Program-made: the position numbers and the translations under genes
Assembly: GCF_047160095.1 (NCBI RefSeq)
Contig: NZ_AP038785.1
Coordinates: 372,001 to 436,000 of the forward strand
Direction of reading: 5' to 3'
Origin: Rodentibacter abscessus
GTDB lineage: Bacteria; Pseudomonadota; Gammaproteobacteria; Enterobacterales; Pasteurellaceae
Length of the DNA: 64,000 bases
Part shown: piece by piece, positions 43,368-51,866 of the stretch
Layout: each line of letters begins with the position of its first letter
How positions within the stretch are numbered: position 1 is the stretch's first letter
The notes under the pieces: model-generated
Told to the model about the DNA's origin: nothing
The model's input: the letters and a program-made list of their open reading frames with translations, nothing else
The model's database searches: none

Positions 43368-43390
43368 TTCACCCGAAATGTTCGGGTGAA
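43368..43390 (+). promoter_or_regulatory. Leader hairpin of pykA
   Basis: TTCACCCGAA-ATG-TTCGGGTGAA is a 10-bp perfect stem at about +9 of the predicted transcript, followed by T/A-rich sequence (TTTATTTAAAATATAAA). It may protect the 5' end, bind a regulator or act as a weak attenuator. Confidence 0.55.
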
Positions 43391-43426
43391 TTTATTTAAA
43401 ATATAAATATTGACGGAGCAGAATTA

Positions 43427-44863
43427 ATGTCTAGAAGACTAAGAAGAACGAAGATTGTATGTACTATGGGGCCTGCGACTGATCGCGATAACAATCTTGA
43501 AAAAATTATTGCGGCGGGTGCAAACGTTGTACGTATGAATTTCTCACACGGTACGCCTGAAGATCATATCGAACGTGCCGAACGTGTTCGTTCTATTGCA
43601 AAAAAATTAGGTAAAACCGTGGCGATTTTAGGCGATTTGCAAGGGCCTAAAATCCGTGTTTCTACTTTTAAAGATGGCAAAATTTTCTTAAATGTGGGTG
43701 ATAAATTTGTTCTTGATGCAGAATTACCAAAAGGTGAGGGTAATCAAGAAGCTGTCGGTTTAGATTATAAAACCCTTCCGCAAGATGTTGTTCCGGGTGA
43801 TATTCTTTTATTAGATGATGGTCGTGTTCAACTAAAAGTGTTATCTACCGAAGGGGCGAAAGTCTTCACCGAGGTAACAGTCGGCGGTCCATTATCGAAT
43901 AATAAAGGTATCAATAAATTAGGCGGTGGTTTATCCGCTGATGCACTCACTGAAAAAGATAAAGCGGATATTATCACTGCCGCACGTATCGGTGTTGATT
44001 TCTTAGCGGTTTCTTTCCCTCGTTCAAGTGCAGACTTGAACTATGCGCGTGAATTGGCACAGCAAGCAGGCTTAAATGCAAAAATCGTGGCAAAAGTTGA
44101 GCGTGCAGAAACCGTTGTTGATGATGAATCAATGGATGATATTATTTTGGCATCAGATGTCATTATGGTTGCTCGTGGTGATTTGGGGGTTGAAATCGGT
44201 GATCCTGAATTGGTTGGCGTTCAGAAAAAATTAATTCGTCGTTCACGTCAGTTAAACCGTGCGGTAATCACAGCGACTCAAATGATGGAGTCAATGATTA
44301 GTAATCCTATGCCAACCCGTGCGGAAGTAATGGACGTTGCGAATGCTGTATTAGACGGTACTGATGCAGTAATGCTTTCTGCAGAAACTGCTGCGGGTCA
44401 ATATCCTGCTGAGACAGTTGCGGCAATGGCGCGTGTATGTTTAGGGGCAGAAAAAATGCCTAGTGTGAACGTATCCCGTCACCGTATGGATAAAGAATTT
44501 ACTGATATTGAAGAAGCCGTTGCAATGTCCGCAATGTATTCTGCAAACCATATGAAAGGTATTGCTGCAATCGTTGCGTTAACCCATACCGGTCGTACGG
44601 CATTGTTAATGTCCCGTATTAGTTCAGGCTTACCAATTTTTGCTTTATCCCGTAATCAAGAGACGTTGAACCTTTGTTCTTTATATCGTGGTGTAACGCC
44701 GGTATTCAGTGATGTTGAATCTCGTAGCGCAAATGGCGCTCAAGCGGCAATTGCGTTGTTAAAAGAAAAAGGTTACTTAAATTCAGGTGACTTAGTGTTA
44801 TTGACTCAAGGCGATGATTCAATCAAACACACTAATGTATGCCGTACTTTAATTGTCGAGTAG
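43427..44863 (+). CDS. pykA: Pyruvate kinase (type II, PykA)
   Basis: A 478-residue enzyme converting phosphoenolpyruvate and ADP to pyruvate and ATP. Family blocks are RRTKIVCTMGPATDRDNNLEKIIAAGANVVRMNFSHG, GDLQGPKIRVSTF, VAKVERAETVVDDE, IMVARGDLGVEIG and QMMESMISNPMPTRAEVMDVANAVLDGTDAVMLSAETA. The length and the MSRRLRRTKIV N-terminus match the AMP-activated PykA branch more than PykF. A single gene with a strong promoter and terminator. Complete. Confidence 0.95.
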   Translation: MSRRLRRTKIVCTMGPATDRDNNLEKIIAAGANVVRMNFSHGTPEDHIERAERVRSIAKKLGKTVAILGDLQGPKIRVSTFKDGKIFLNVGDKFVLDAELPKGEGNQEAVGLDYKTLPQDVVPGDILLLDDGRVQLKVLSTEGAKVFTEVTVGGPLSNNKGINKLGGGLSADALTEKDKADIITAARIGVDFLAVSFPRSSADLNYARELAQQAGLNAKIVAKVERAETVVDDESMDDIILASDVIMVARGDLGVEIGDPELVGVQKKLIRRSRQLNRAVITATQMMESMISNPMPTRAEVMDVANAVLDGTDAVMLSAETAAGQYPAETVAAMARVCLGAEKMPSVNVSRHRMDKEFTDIEEAVAMSAMYSANHMKGIAAIVALTHTGRTALLMSRISSGLPIFALSRNQETLNLCSLYRGVTPVFSDVESRSANGAQAAIALLKEKGYLNSGDLVLLTQGDDSIKHTNVCRTLIVE

Positions 44864-44885
44864 TCAGTTAGTTTAATTAAAAGAG

Positions 44886-44910
44886 CGGTGGATTTTCCAC
44901 CGTTTTTTTA
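44886..44910 (+). terminator. Terminator of pykA
   Basis: CGGTGGA / TCCACCG stem with TTT loop, followed by TTTTTTTA. Confidence 0.9.
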
Positions 44911-44919
44911 TGATTTGAA

Positions 44920-44989
44920 CGGTATTATCTAGCTGTTACATAAGTCATTATTTTAAAATGAACATAGGAACACCATACTTGGTGTTCGG
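44920..44989. repeat. Palindromic intergenic element, copy E (half-element type)
   Basis: CGGTATTATCTAGCTGTTAC, an AT-rich spacer and the hairpin GAACACCA-TACT-TGGTGTTC. The layout equals copy D at 22265 with compensating changes in the stem. It sits in the 340-bp pykA/pntA gap. Confidence 0.6.
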
Positions 44990-45036
44990 TTTATTATTCG
45001 CTTATCTTTATTTCGGTATCTTCCCTCATTTCATTT

Positions 45037-45052
45037 TGTGATCCCTATCACA
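45037..45052 (+). promoter_or_regulatory. CRP-cAMP site upstream of pntA
   Basis: TGTGATCCCTATCACA fits TGTGA-N6-TCACA exactly. It is centred 160 bp before the pntA start. The promoter itself is not clear. Confidence 0.75.
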
Positions 45053-45203
45053 ATATCTTGTAAAACCAGTTAAAAAACGCTACCAAGTTTTATTGGAACA
45101 ATGGTACATTTAACGCTGTTTGGCTTTTGTCATTTACAGGAAGAATGGATGTATATTCGTTCAACACAATCATTAACCCAACCATCAAACCGAGGTAAAC
45201 AGT

Positions 45204-46745
45204 ATGTTAATTGGTGTACCAAGAGAACTGCTTGATAATGAAAGCCGTGTGGCGGCAACGCCGAAAACGGTTCAGCAGATCCTGAAATTGGGCTTTGACG
45301 TGATCGTGGAACACGATGCGGGCTTTAAAGCAAGTTTTGAGGATCAGGCATTTTTAGATGCAGGCGCGAAAGTCGGCTCGGCAGCTGAAATTTGGCAATC
45401 GGATATTATTTTTAAAGTAAATCCGCCTACGGATGAGGAAATTGCCCAAATGAAAGAAGGGGCAACCCTCGTAAGCTTTATTTGGCGTGCGCAAAATCCG
45501 GAATTAATGCAAAAACTCACAGCGAAGAAAATTAATGTTCTTGCAATGGACGCCGTGCCACGTATTTCACGAGCGCAAGCTTTAGATGCATTAAGTTCAA
45601 TGGCGAATATTTCTGGTTATCGTGCTGTTATTGAAGCTGCACATGAATTTGGCAGTTTCTTCACCGGTCAAATTACGGCGGCGGGTAAAGTACCTCCGGC
45701 AAAAGTATTGATTATTGGTGCAGGCGTGGCAGGTTTAGCGGCAATTGGTGCGGCAAATAGTTTAGGTGCGATTGTGCGTGCATTTGATTCGCGTCCGGAA
45801 GTGAAAGAACAAGTGCAGAGTATGGGGGCCAGCTTCTTAGAAATTGATTTCAAAGAAGAGGGGGGCAGCGGAGACGGTTATGCGAAAGTGATGTCGGAAG
45901 AATTTAATCGCCGAGCGATGGAGCTTTATGCGGAACAAGCAAAAGAAGTGGATATTATCATCACCACTGCTGCAATTCCGGGTAAACCTGCACCACGTTT
46001 AATTACCAAAGAAATGGTGGATTCGATGAAACCGGGATCCGTGATTGTCGATTTAGCGGCGGCAACGGGCGGTAACTGTGAATACACACAAGCAGGTACT
46101 GTAGTAACAACAGAAAATCAAGTAAAAGTGATTGGCTATACGGATTTCCCAAGCCGTTTACCAACACAATCTTCCCAACTCTACGGCACAAATTTAGTGA
46201 ATTTGTTAAAACTTTTGTGTAAAGAGAAAGATGGCAACATTAATATCGATTTTGATGATGTTGTGTTGCGTGGTGTAACCGTGGTTCGTGATGGGGAAGA
46301 GATTCCGCCGGCACAAATTCAAGTCTCTGCTCAACCGAAACAAGAATCAAAAACAACGGCACCGGTTGCGGAGAAAAAAGAAGTGAAACCGTTAGATCCG
46401 CGTGTGAAATATGGTGTGATGGCCGGAATCGGTGTGCTTTTCTTATGGCTTGCTTCTGTCGCACCGGCAGCATTTTTATCACACTTTACGGTGTTCGTGT
46501 TAGCTTGTGTGGTGGGATATTATGTGGTTTGGAATGTAAGCCATGCGTTACACACGCCATTAATGGCAGTAACCAATGCTATTTCAGGCATCATCATCGT
46601 TGGGGCGTTATTGCAAATTCGCCAACCGACAGGAAACCTCTTTATTGATCTTCTTGCGTTTATTGCAATTTTAGTAGCGAGTATCAATATTTTTGGTGGT
46701 TTCCGCGTGACACAACGTATGTTAGCAATGTTTAGAAAAGGTTAA
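45204..46745 (+). CDS. pntA: NAD(P) transhydrogenase subunit alpha
   Basis: A 513-residue subunit of the proton-pumping membrane transhydrogenase, which reduces NADP with NADH. Domain I (residues ~1-380) binds NAD(H): GVPRELLDNESRVAATPKTV, the Rossmann GAGVAGLAAIGAANSLGA and DSRPEVKEQVQSMGA. A charged Lys/Glu linker (~385-405) leads to four C-terminal helices (~410-505). pntB follows after 10 bp with a GGAGAG site. Length matches E. coli PntA (510). Confidence 0.96.
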   Translation: MLIGVPRELLDNESRVAATPKTVQQILKLGFDVIVEHDAGFKASFEDQAFLDAGAKVGSAAEIWQSDIIFKVNPPTDEEIAQMKEGATLVSFIWRAQNPELMQKLTAKKINVLAMDAVPRISRAQALDALSSMANISGYRAVIEAAHEFGSFFTGQITAAGKVPPAKVLIIGAGVAGLAAIGAANSLGAIVRAFDSRPEVKEQVQSMGASFLEIDFKEEGGSGDGYAKVMSEEFNRRAMELYAEQAKEVDIIITTAAIPGKPAPRLITKEMVDSMKPGSVIVDLAAATGGNCEYTQAGTVVTTENQVKVIGYTDFPSRLPTQSSQLYGTNLVNLLKLLCKEKDGNINIDFDDVVLRGVTVVRDGEEIPPAQIQVSAQPKQESKTTAPVAEKKEVKPLDPRVKYGVMAGIGVLFLWLASVAPAAFLSHFTVFVLACVVGYYVVWNVSHALHTPLMAVTNAISGIIIVGALLQIRQPTGNLFIDLLAFIAILVASINIFGGFRVTQRMLAMFRKG

Positions 46746-46755
46746 GGAGAGCGCA

Positions 46756-48180
46756 ATGTCTGAAGGTTTAGTACAGGCTGCGTATATTTTAGCAGCATTA
46801 CTTTTCATTATGAGCTTAGCGGGGCTTTCTAAACACGAAACCGCAAAAGCAGGTTGTTGGTTCGGCATTGTCGGTATGACAATTGCATTGATTGCAACGA
46901 TTTTCGGGCCTCATTCCGAAGGGACATTCTGGATCATCATTGCGATGATTATTGGCGGAGTGATCGGTGTTCAACGCGCATTAAAAGTTGAAATGACAGA
47001 AATGCCGGAACTTGTCGCCATTTTACATAGCTTTGTTGGTTTAGCAGCCGTATTGGTTGGTTTTAATAGCTATGGTTTACACCATGAAGCGGTTGTTCCT
47101 GAAAATTTGGATGCGGCAGCGCAAGCTGCGTTTATCGCAGAACAAACGATATTAAGTAACATTCACAATGTAGAAGTGTTTCTTGGAATCTTTATCGGTG
47201 CGGTAACTTTCACCGGCTCTGTCGTGGCATTCGGCAAATTAAGTGGCAAGATCAACTCTAAAGCACTAATGTTGCCACATCGTCATAAATTAAATTTAGC
47301 GGCTATCGTGGTGTCCGTATTGCTTATGATCGCATTCTTAAGAAATCCGGAAAGCATTTTCCCTGTGTTATTAATGACTGCGATTGCATTAGCATTCGGT
47401 TGGCACTTGGTTGCTTCTATCGGTGGTGCGGATATGCCGGTCGTGGTTTCTATGCTTAACTCCTATTCCGGTTGGGCGGCTGCGGCGGCTGGTTTTATGT
47501 TGAACAATGATTTACTCATCGTAACCGGTGCGCTTGTCGGCTCTTCCGGTGCAATCCTTTCTTACATTATGTGCAAAGCGATGAATCGTTCATTTATTAG
47601 TGTTATTGCCGGTGGCTTTGGTAATGATGTTCAAGTGTCTTCAGATGAAGAACAGGGCGAACACCGTGAAACCACAGCCGAAGAAGTGGCGGAATTATTG
47701 AAAAATGCAAGTTCCGTTATTATCACACCGGGATATGGTATGGCGGTCGCGCAAGCTCAATATCCTGTTGCGGATATTACTGCGAAATTACGTGAACGTG
47801 GCGTAAACGTCCGCTTTGGTATTCACCCGGTTGCCGGGCGTTTACCGGGGCATATGAATGTCCTTTTAGCGGAGGCGAAAGTACCTTATGACGTGGTGCT
47901 TGAAATGGACGAAATCAACGATGATTTCGCAGATACCGATGTGGTATTGGTGATCGGTGCAAATGACACTGTCAACCCTGCCGCAATGGAAGATCCGAAC
48001 AGCCCGATTGCCGGAATGCCGGTATTGGAAGTTTGGAAAGCACAAAATGTGATCGTATTCAAACGCTCAATGGCGGTAGGATACGCCGGTGTGCAAAATC
48101 CGTTGTTCTTCAAAGAGAATACACAAATGCTCTTTGGTGATGCAAAAGATCGTGTTGAAGATATTTTAAAAGCACTTTAA
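46756..48180 (+). CDS. pntB: NAD(P) transhydrogenase subunit beta
   Basis: A 474-residue partner of PntA. About nine N-terminal helices (residues ~1-265) form the proton channel, including LPHRHKLNLAAI and NSYSGWAAAAAGFML. The C-terminal domain III (~290-474) binds NADP(H): VIITPGYGMAVAQAQ, RFGIHPVAGRLPGHMNVLLAEA and VLVIGANDTVNPAA. It ends in a double uptake-signal terminator. Length is normal (E. coli 462). Confidence 0.96.
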   Translation: MSEGLVQAAYILAALLFIMSLAGLSKHETAKAGCWFGIVGMTIALIATIFGPHSEGTFWIIIAMIIGGVIGVQRALKVEMTEMPELVAILHSFVGLAAVLVGFNSYGLHHEAVVPENLDAAAQAAFIAEQTILSNIHNVEVFLGIFIGAVTFTGSVVAFGKLSGKINSKALMLPHRHKLNLAAIVVSVLLMIAFLRNPESIFPVLLMTAIALAFGWHLVASIGGADMPVVVSMLNSYSGWAAAAAGFMLNNDLLIVTGALVGSSGAILSYIMCKAMNRSFISVIAGGFGNDVQVSSDEEQGEHRETTAEEVAELLKNASSVIITPGYGMAVAQAQYPVADITAKLRERGVNVRFGIHPVAGRLPGHMNVLLAEAKVPYDVVLEMDEINDDFADTDVVLVIGANDTVNPAAMEDPNSPIAGMPVLEVWKAQNVIVFKRSMAVGYAGVQNPLFFKENTQMLFGDAKDRVEDILKAL

Positions 48181-48197
48181 AAACATCGTAAAAAATG

Positions 48198-48236
48198 ACC
48201 GCACTTTGGGGGAAAAGCAAAGTGCGGTTTTTTTAT
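48198..48236 (+). terminator. Inverted uptake-signal terminator of pntB
   Basis: ACCGCACTTT and AAAGTGCGGT, two exact uptake cores, pair over an 11-nt loop and are followed by TTTTTTT. Confidence 0.92.
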
Positions 48237-48242
48237 CTAATG

Positions 48243-48647
48243 CTACAACCGCACAAACCTTACCCCGCTATGTTGTAATAATAATTTCATGGGATCTTCA
48301 TCGGTTGTAGCGGTTTTTTCTTTTAATTCGATTAATTTCATTCGTAAATGCGCCAGTTCGTGAATGCGTTTTGCAATATCTTTAATATGTCGATCCAGTA
48401 CTTTATTCATTTCTTCCGAACGTTGTTCACTTTGATTTTCCAATGAAATTAGCGTTTTAATTTCCTTTAGCGACAAATCCAAACTGCGACAATTACAAAT
48501 AAAAGAAAGGCGTTGTATGTGTTCGGTATTATATTTCCGAAAATTACCTGTTGTGCGTTGCGGGGGAGGGAGCAAACCTTGTTTTTCATAGAATCTAATG
48601 GTTTCTACGGTACAATTTAATGCTTTGGCAAGTTGACCTATTCTCAT
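48243..48647 (-). CDS. nimR: MerR-family regulator, probable nickel regulator NimR
   Basis: A 134-residue MerR-type regulator. The winged helix at residues 1-70 is MRIGQLAKALNCTVETIRFYEKQGLLPPPQRTTGNFRKY. A long dimerisation helix follows (~80-118). The domain resembles CadR/PbrR regulators (FICNCRSLDLSLKEI), but the three metal-binding cysteines of that group are missing from the dimer helix and C-terminus. It is divergent from nikKLMQO. H. influenzae NimR is described as a MerR-family regulator of nickel uptake. A site with 19-bp spacing lies between the genes. Confidence 0.8.
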   Translation of the reverse strand: MRIGQLAKALNCTVETIRFYEKQGLLPPPQRTTGNFRKYNTEHIQRLSFICNCRSLDLSLKEIKTLISLENQSEQRSEEMNKVLDRHIKDIAKRIHELAHLRMKLIELKEKTATTDEDPMKLLLQHSGVRFVRL

Positions 48648-48668
48648 TAATTTTTCCTAAAAATTTGC

Positions 48669-48699
48669 TTGACTATGAAGTTACTTCATATTTTATCAT
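48669..48699 (+). promoter_or_regulatory. MerR-type promoter/operator of nikKLMQO
   Basis: TTGACT and TATCAT are separated by 19 bp, the over-long spacer typical of MerR-controlled promoters. The spacer holds the perfect dyad ATGAAGTTACTTCAT (48675-48689). It is 30 bp upstream of nikK. Confidence 0.85.
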
Positions 48700-48728
48700 A
48701 GGCAAAAATTTCACAGAAAGGAGAAAAA

Positions 48729-49421
48729 ATGAAATTAAAAAAAATGATGCTGGGATTGACCGCACTTTTGGCTTTTTCTGCAAACGCTCATAATGTTTGG
48801 CTTGAACCTACTTCAGTACAAGGTGAATATGTAATGAAGTTTGGTCATTTAGAAACCGAAACCTACCCAAAGCATAAAATTCAGTCTATTCAAATCTTAA
48901 ATTCTCAAGGAAAATTGACCGCACTTGACTATGAATTTAAGCACGATGAGTTTAAAAATGGTGAAGCCTATTTAATGCCAAGATCCGATATCGTATTTAT
49001 TCAATTCAATAACGGTGTATGGTCAAAATTGCCGAGCGGTAAATATGTGGAAAAAACAAAACGTGAAGAGCCTACCGCAGAATTCAGCACTAACCCGATA
49101 AAACTTGGCAAAGCCATTTTAAAATGGAATGAACAAGCCTTCAAAGCGCATAATGTTACCTACGAATTAATTCCGCAAGCCAAAGCACAAGCCGGTAAGC
49201 CGCTTTCAATTTTAGTGTTGCATAAAGGAAAACCGGTACAAGGTATTAAAGTAGGCTTAGGAGAAGATGCGCCCTTCAATTTAACCAATGAAAAAGGTAT
49301 TGCAGAATTTATGCCAAGCAAAGGGTATAACAAAGTTTGGGCGGAATTTGCCGAAAAAGTAGATAACCCTGACTATGATCGCCGTTCTATCGAATATATG
49401 CTGACTTTCGATGCGCAATAA
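48729..49421 (+). CDS. nikK: Nickel uptake component NikK (DUF4198, periplasmic)
   Basis: A 230-residue DUF4198 protein with signal peptide MKLKKMMLGLTALLAFSANA. The predicted mature N-terminus is HNVWLEPTS, and an N-terminal His could bind metal. The C-terminal part has an Ig-like pattern (GKPVQGIKVGLGEDAPFNLTNEKGIAEFMPSKGYNKVWAEF). It is first of five genes in the nickel ECF-type importer. Role in H. influenzae nikKLMQO is accessory and periplasmic; the exact function is not clear. Confidence 0.83.
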   Translation: MKLKKMMLGLTALLAFSANAHNVWLEPTSVQGEYVMKFGHLETETYPKHKIQSIQILNSQGKLTALDYEFKHDEFKNGEAYLMPRSDIVFIQFNNGVWSKLPSGKYVEKTKREEPTAEFSTNPIKLGKAILKWNEQAFKAHNVTYELIPQAKAQAGKPLSILVLHKGKPVQGIKVGLGEDAPFNLTNEKGIAEFMPSKGYNKVWAEFAEKVDNPDYDRRSIEYMLTFDAQ

Positions 49422-49432
49422 AGGGAGTCAGA

Positions 49433-49918
49433 ATGAAAATTTTGTCATTTTTCACCGCACTTTTAACGGCATTGTATTTTCCGAATGCCTATGCTCATGC
49501 ACTTTATGTGTTTGCCCAATATGACGGGCAAACCCTTTCAGGGAAAGCTTATTATTCGGATATGACGGCGGCTGCAGAAACTTATTTAGAAGTATTTCGT
49601 TCCGGAACTAATGAACCGATTTTAAATGCTAAAACGGACGATAAAGGCGCATTTAATATTGTTATACCGGATGTTGCAAATAGCACGCTAAAAGTGGTGG
49701 TGGAAGGTGAAGAAGGACATCGTGTTGCCGTGGTTGCGGATCGTGTTATGTCCTCAAGTAATAATGGGGCTGATTTAATGCTACTGCGTGAAGATATTGC
49801 CCATTTAAAAGATAAAATTTATCTGCACGATATTCTCGGCGGAATCGGCTATATTGTCGGTATTGCCGGGCTGCTTGCGTGGTGGAATACACGTAAAAAC
49901 AAACAAGGATGTGCCTAA
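49433..49918 (+). CDS. nikL: Nickel uptake component NikL
   Basis: A 161-residue protein with a signal peptide ending near AYAHALYVFAQYDG, an extracytoplasmic beta-sandwich (~25-110), and a C-terminal membrane helix (DILGGIGYIVGIAGLLAWW, ~135-153). The mature N-terminal AHALYVFA is histidine-containing, similar to NikK. It lies 11 bp after nikK and overlaps nikM by one base. The small membrane-anchored subunit may support NikM. Confidence 0.82.
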   Translation: MKILSFFTALLTALYFPNAYAHALYVFAQYDGQTLSGKAYYSDMTAAAETYLEVFRSGTNEPILNAKTDDKGAFNIVIPDVANSTLKVVVEGEEGHRVAVVADRVMSSSNNGADLMLLREDIAHLKDKIYLHDILGGIGYIVGIAGLLAWWNTRKNKQGCA

Positions 49919-50538
49919 TGCATTTATCTGAAGGTGTATTACATCCCCCGGTTTTATTCGTGGGTGTTGCGATAGCCGTATTGGCAATTGTTGTCGGATT
50001 ACGCCGTTTAGAACCTGAACGTTTGCCGCTTACCGCGCTATTTGCCGCCGCCTTTTTTGTGGCGGGAACGATTCATATTCCGATAGGTATTGGCAGCGTA
50101 CATTTAATTTTAAACGGAATGGCGGGATTATTTCTTGGTTGGACGGTTTTTCCCGCTTTTCTGATAGCACTATTGTTGCAAATCTTATTTTTCTCTTTCG
50201 GCGGTTTTGCGGTACTGGGTGTGAATCTTTGTATTATGGCAATACCGGCGTTGGTCGCACATTACCTTTTCCGATCAGGTTTAAAACCTCAAATGACATT
50301 AAAAGCCCGATTGTTCACCGGAATTGGAGTAGGCGTAATCGGTGTCGGTGGCGCAGGAGCATTGGCTGCTTTGGTACTGGTGCTGGACGGCGGAAAAAGC
50401 TACATAGATCTTGTTTGGTTATTGTTCGTTTCTCACTTACCGGTATTTATTTTAGATAGCATTATCAGTGTAGGTGTACTTTCATTGCTCGCTAAAATGT
50501 ATCCTCAGGCTTTAAATCACGCCTCACTCACATTATGA
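49918..50538 (+). CDS. nikM: Nickel ECF transporter S-component NikM
   Basis: A 206-residue CbiM/NikM membrane protein with about six or seven helices. I place the start at 49918 (MHLSEGVLHPPVLFVG) rather than 49909. The family's free N-terminus with His-2 enters the metal site, and AAGGA lies 8 nt upstream of 49918. Other blocks are GTIHIPIGIGSVHLILNGMAGLFLGW. It provides the Ni-binding core and sits in one operon with NikQ and NikO. Confidence 0.9.
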   Translation: MHLSEGVLHPPVLFVGVAIAVLAIVVGLRRLEPERLPLTALFAAAFFVAGTIHIPIGIGSVHLILNGMAGLFLGWTVFPAFLIALLLQILFFSFGGFAVLGVNLCIMAIPALVAHYLFRSGLKPQMTLKARLFTGIGVGVIGVGGAGALAALVLVLDGGKSYIDLVWLLFVSHLPVFILDSIISVGVLSLLAKMYPQALNHASLTL

Positions 50539-51182
50539 AAATTCATCGTTTTTTTCAACCGCACTTTAGACTGATTTATCTCTTTCTTTGGGGATTGATG
50601 ATTAGCGGTTTACACGATTTATCTTGGCTTATTATGCTAAATATCGGCGTGATGAGTGTTTTTTTTATAATGTTGCGTTGTCATTCGAAGTCTTTTTTCA
50701 GCTATCTTAAACCTTGGCTTACTTTGCTGATTTTTATCACTCTGATATGGGCGACATTAATCTGGCGAGTAGGTGAGCATGGCATTGAATTGAACTCCCA
50801 AGGGGTTAGGTTGGCGGAAATGCTGAGTTTACGAATGCATCTTTTATTATTTTCCCTATGGCTTTTTTTATGGAATATCAATGATGCCGTGTTGTTACAG
50901 GCACTTGGTAAGTTGCCTTTGCCGGAAAAATTGGTTCAACTCTTTGTGCTTACGGTTCGTTATATCGCATTACTTGGTGAACTTCATCAAAAAATGGATA
51001 TTGCAATGCGTGCTCGTGGGTTTCGCACCGGATTAAATCACCGAACCCTTTATGTAACGGCTCAAAGTGTGGCGTTACTCTTAATTCACGCATTATTGAA
51101 AGCTGAAATAGCACAAACTGCATTGAAATGTCGTGGTTTTCAATTTGGAAAAAGAAGGAAAAAAATGAATGTTGGCGGTTAA
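50535..51182 (+). CDS. nikQ: Nickel ECF transporter T-component NikQ
   Basis: A 215-residue CbiQ-family membrane protein with about five helices in the N-terminal half. Its cytoplasmic coupling motif is IAMRARGFRTGLN (A-R-G type), and a second is ALKCRGFQFGKRR near the C-terminus. It links the S-component to the ATPase. It overlaps nikM by four bases (ATGA) and nikO by 14. Confidence 0.87.
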   Translation: MKIHRFFQPHFRLIYLFLWGLMISGLHDLSWLIMLNIGVMSVFFIMLRCHSKSFFSYLKPWLTLLIFITLIWATLIWRVGEHGIELNSQGVRLAEMLSLRMHLLLFSLWLFLWNINDAVLLQALGKLPLPEKLVQLFVLTVRYIALLGELHQKMDIAMRARGFRTGLNHRTLYVTAQSVALLLIHALLKAEIAQTALKCRGFQFGKRRKKMNVGG

Positions 51183-51789
51183 GGAGCTTTACATTGAACG
51201 CAATGGCGAGGTGATAATTCAAAACTTGACCTTTTGTCTTGAGGCGAAAAAACGTCTCTTTGTACAGGGAGAAATTGGAGTCGGTAAAACCACATTATTG
51301 TTAGCATTGCTTGGTTTTATACCGATTTTAAAAGGGGAAATTCAATTATTTGGCAAAACCTGTCGCAGAGAAAAAGATTTTGCACTGTTCCGAGGGAGTG
51401 CCGTTGGAATGTGTTTCCAGAATGCGGATGATCAACTTTTTGGACCGACTGTATTGGATGATGTGGCTTTCGGGCCGTTAAATCAAAATCTCTCCCGTGA
51501 AAAAGCCTACGGGATCGCGAAACAGCAGCTGGAGCGACTTGGCATTTTACATCTAAAAGATCGAACGATACATACGCTTTCCGGTGGCGAGAAAAATTTT
51601 ACCGCCCTTGCAGGGGTTTTGGCTATGCAACCGAAAATGTTGTTGTTAGACGAACCTACAAACGGGCTAGATCGAAAAAATATTGAAAAATTGACCGCAC
51701 TTTTGCGTGAATTAAATTTACCAATGCTTATTTCATCTCATCACGAGGGATTTATTCATCAATTAGCCGATGAAATTATTTCTTTATGA
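51169..51789 (+). CDS. nikO: Nickel ECF transporter ATPase NikO
   Basis: A 206-residue ABC ATPase. Walker A is GEIGVGKTTLL, the Q-loop is CFQNADDQLFGPTVLDDVAFGPLN (the ECF-type QN-DDQLF block), the signature is LSGGEKNFTALAGVLAM, and Walker B is LLLDEPTNGLD. The H-loop is SSHHEG. It powers the Nik importer and ends the operon; I see no strong terminator in the 77 bp before the next, convergent gene. Confidence 0.93.
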   Translation: MLAVKELYIERNGEVIIQNLTFCLEAKKRLFVQGEIGVGKTTLLLALLGFIPILKGEIQLFGKTCRREKDFALFRGSAVGMCFQNADDQLFGPTVLDDVAFGPLNQNLSREKAYGIAKQQLERLGILHLKDRTIHTLSGGEKNFTALAGVLAMQPKMLLLDEPTNGLDRKNIEKLTALLRELNLPMLISSHHEGFIHQLADEIISL

Positions 51790-51866
51790 ACAATGTCAAA
51801 AGTGCGGATTTGCGGTGTATAGATATACGTGAAATAAAATTTTACGCAAACCATTTATACCTAATA

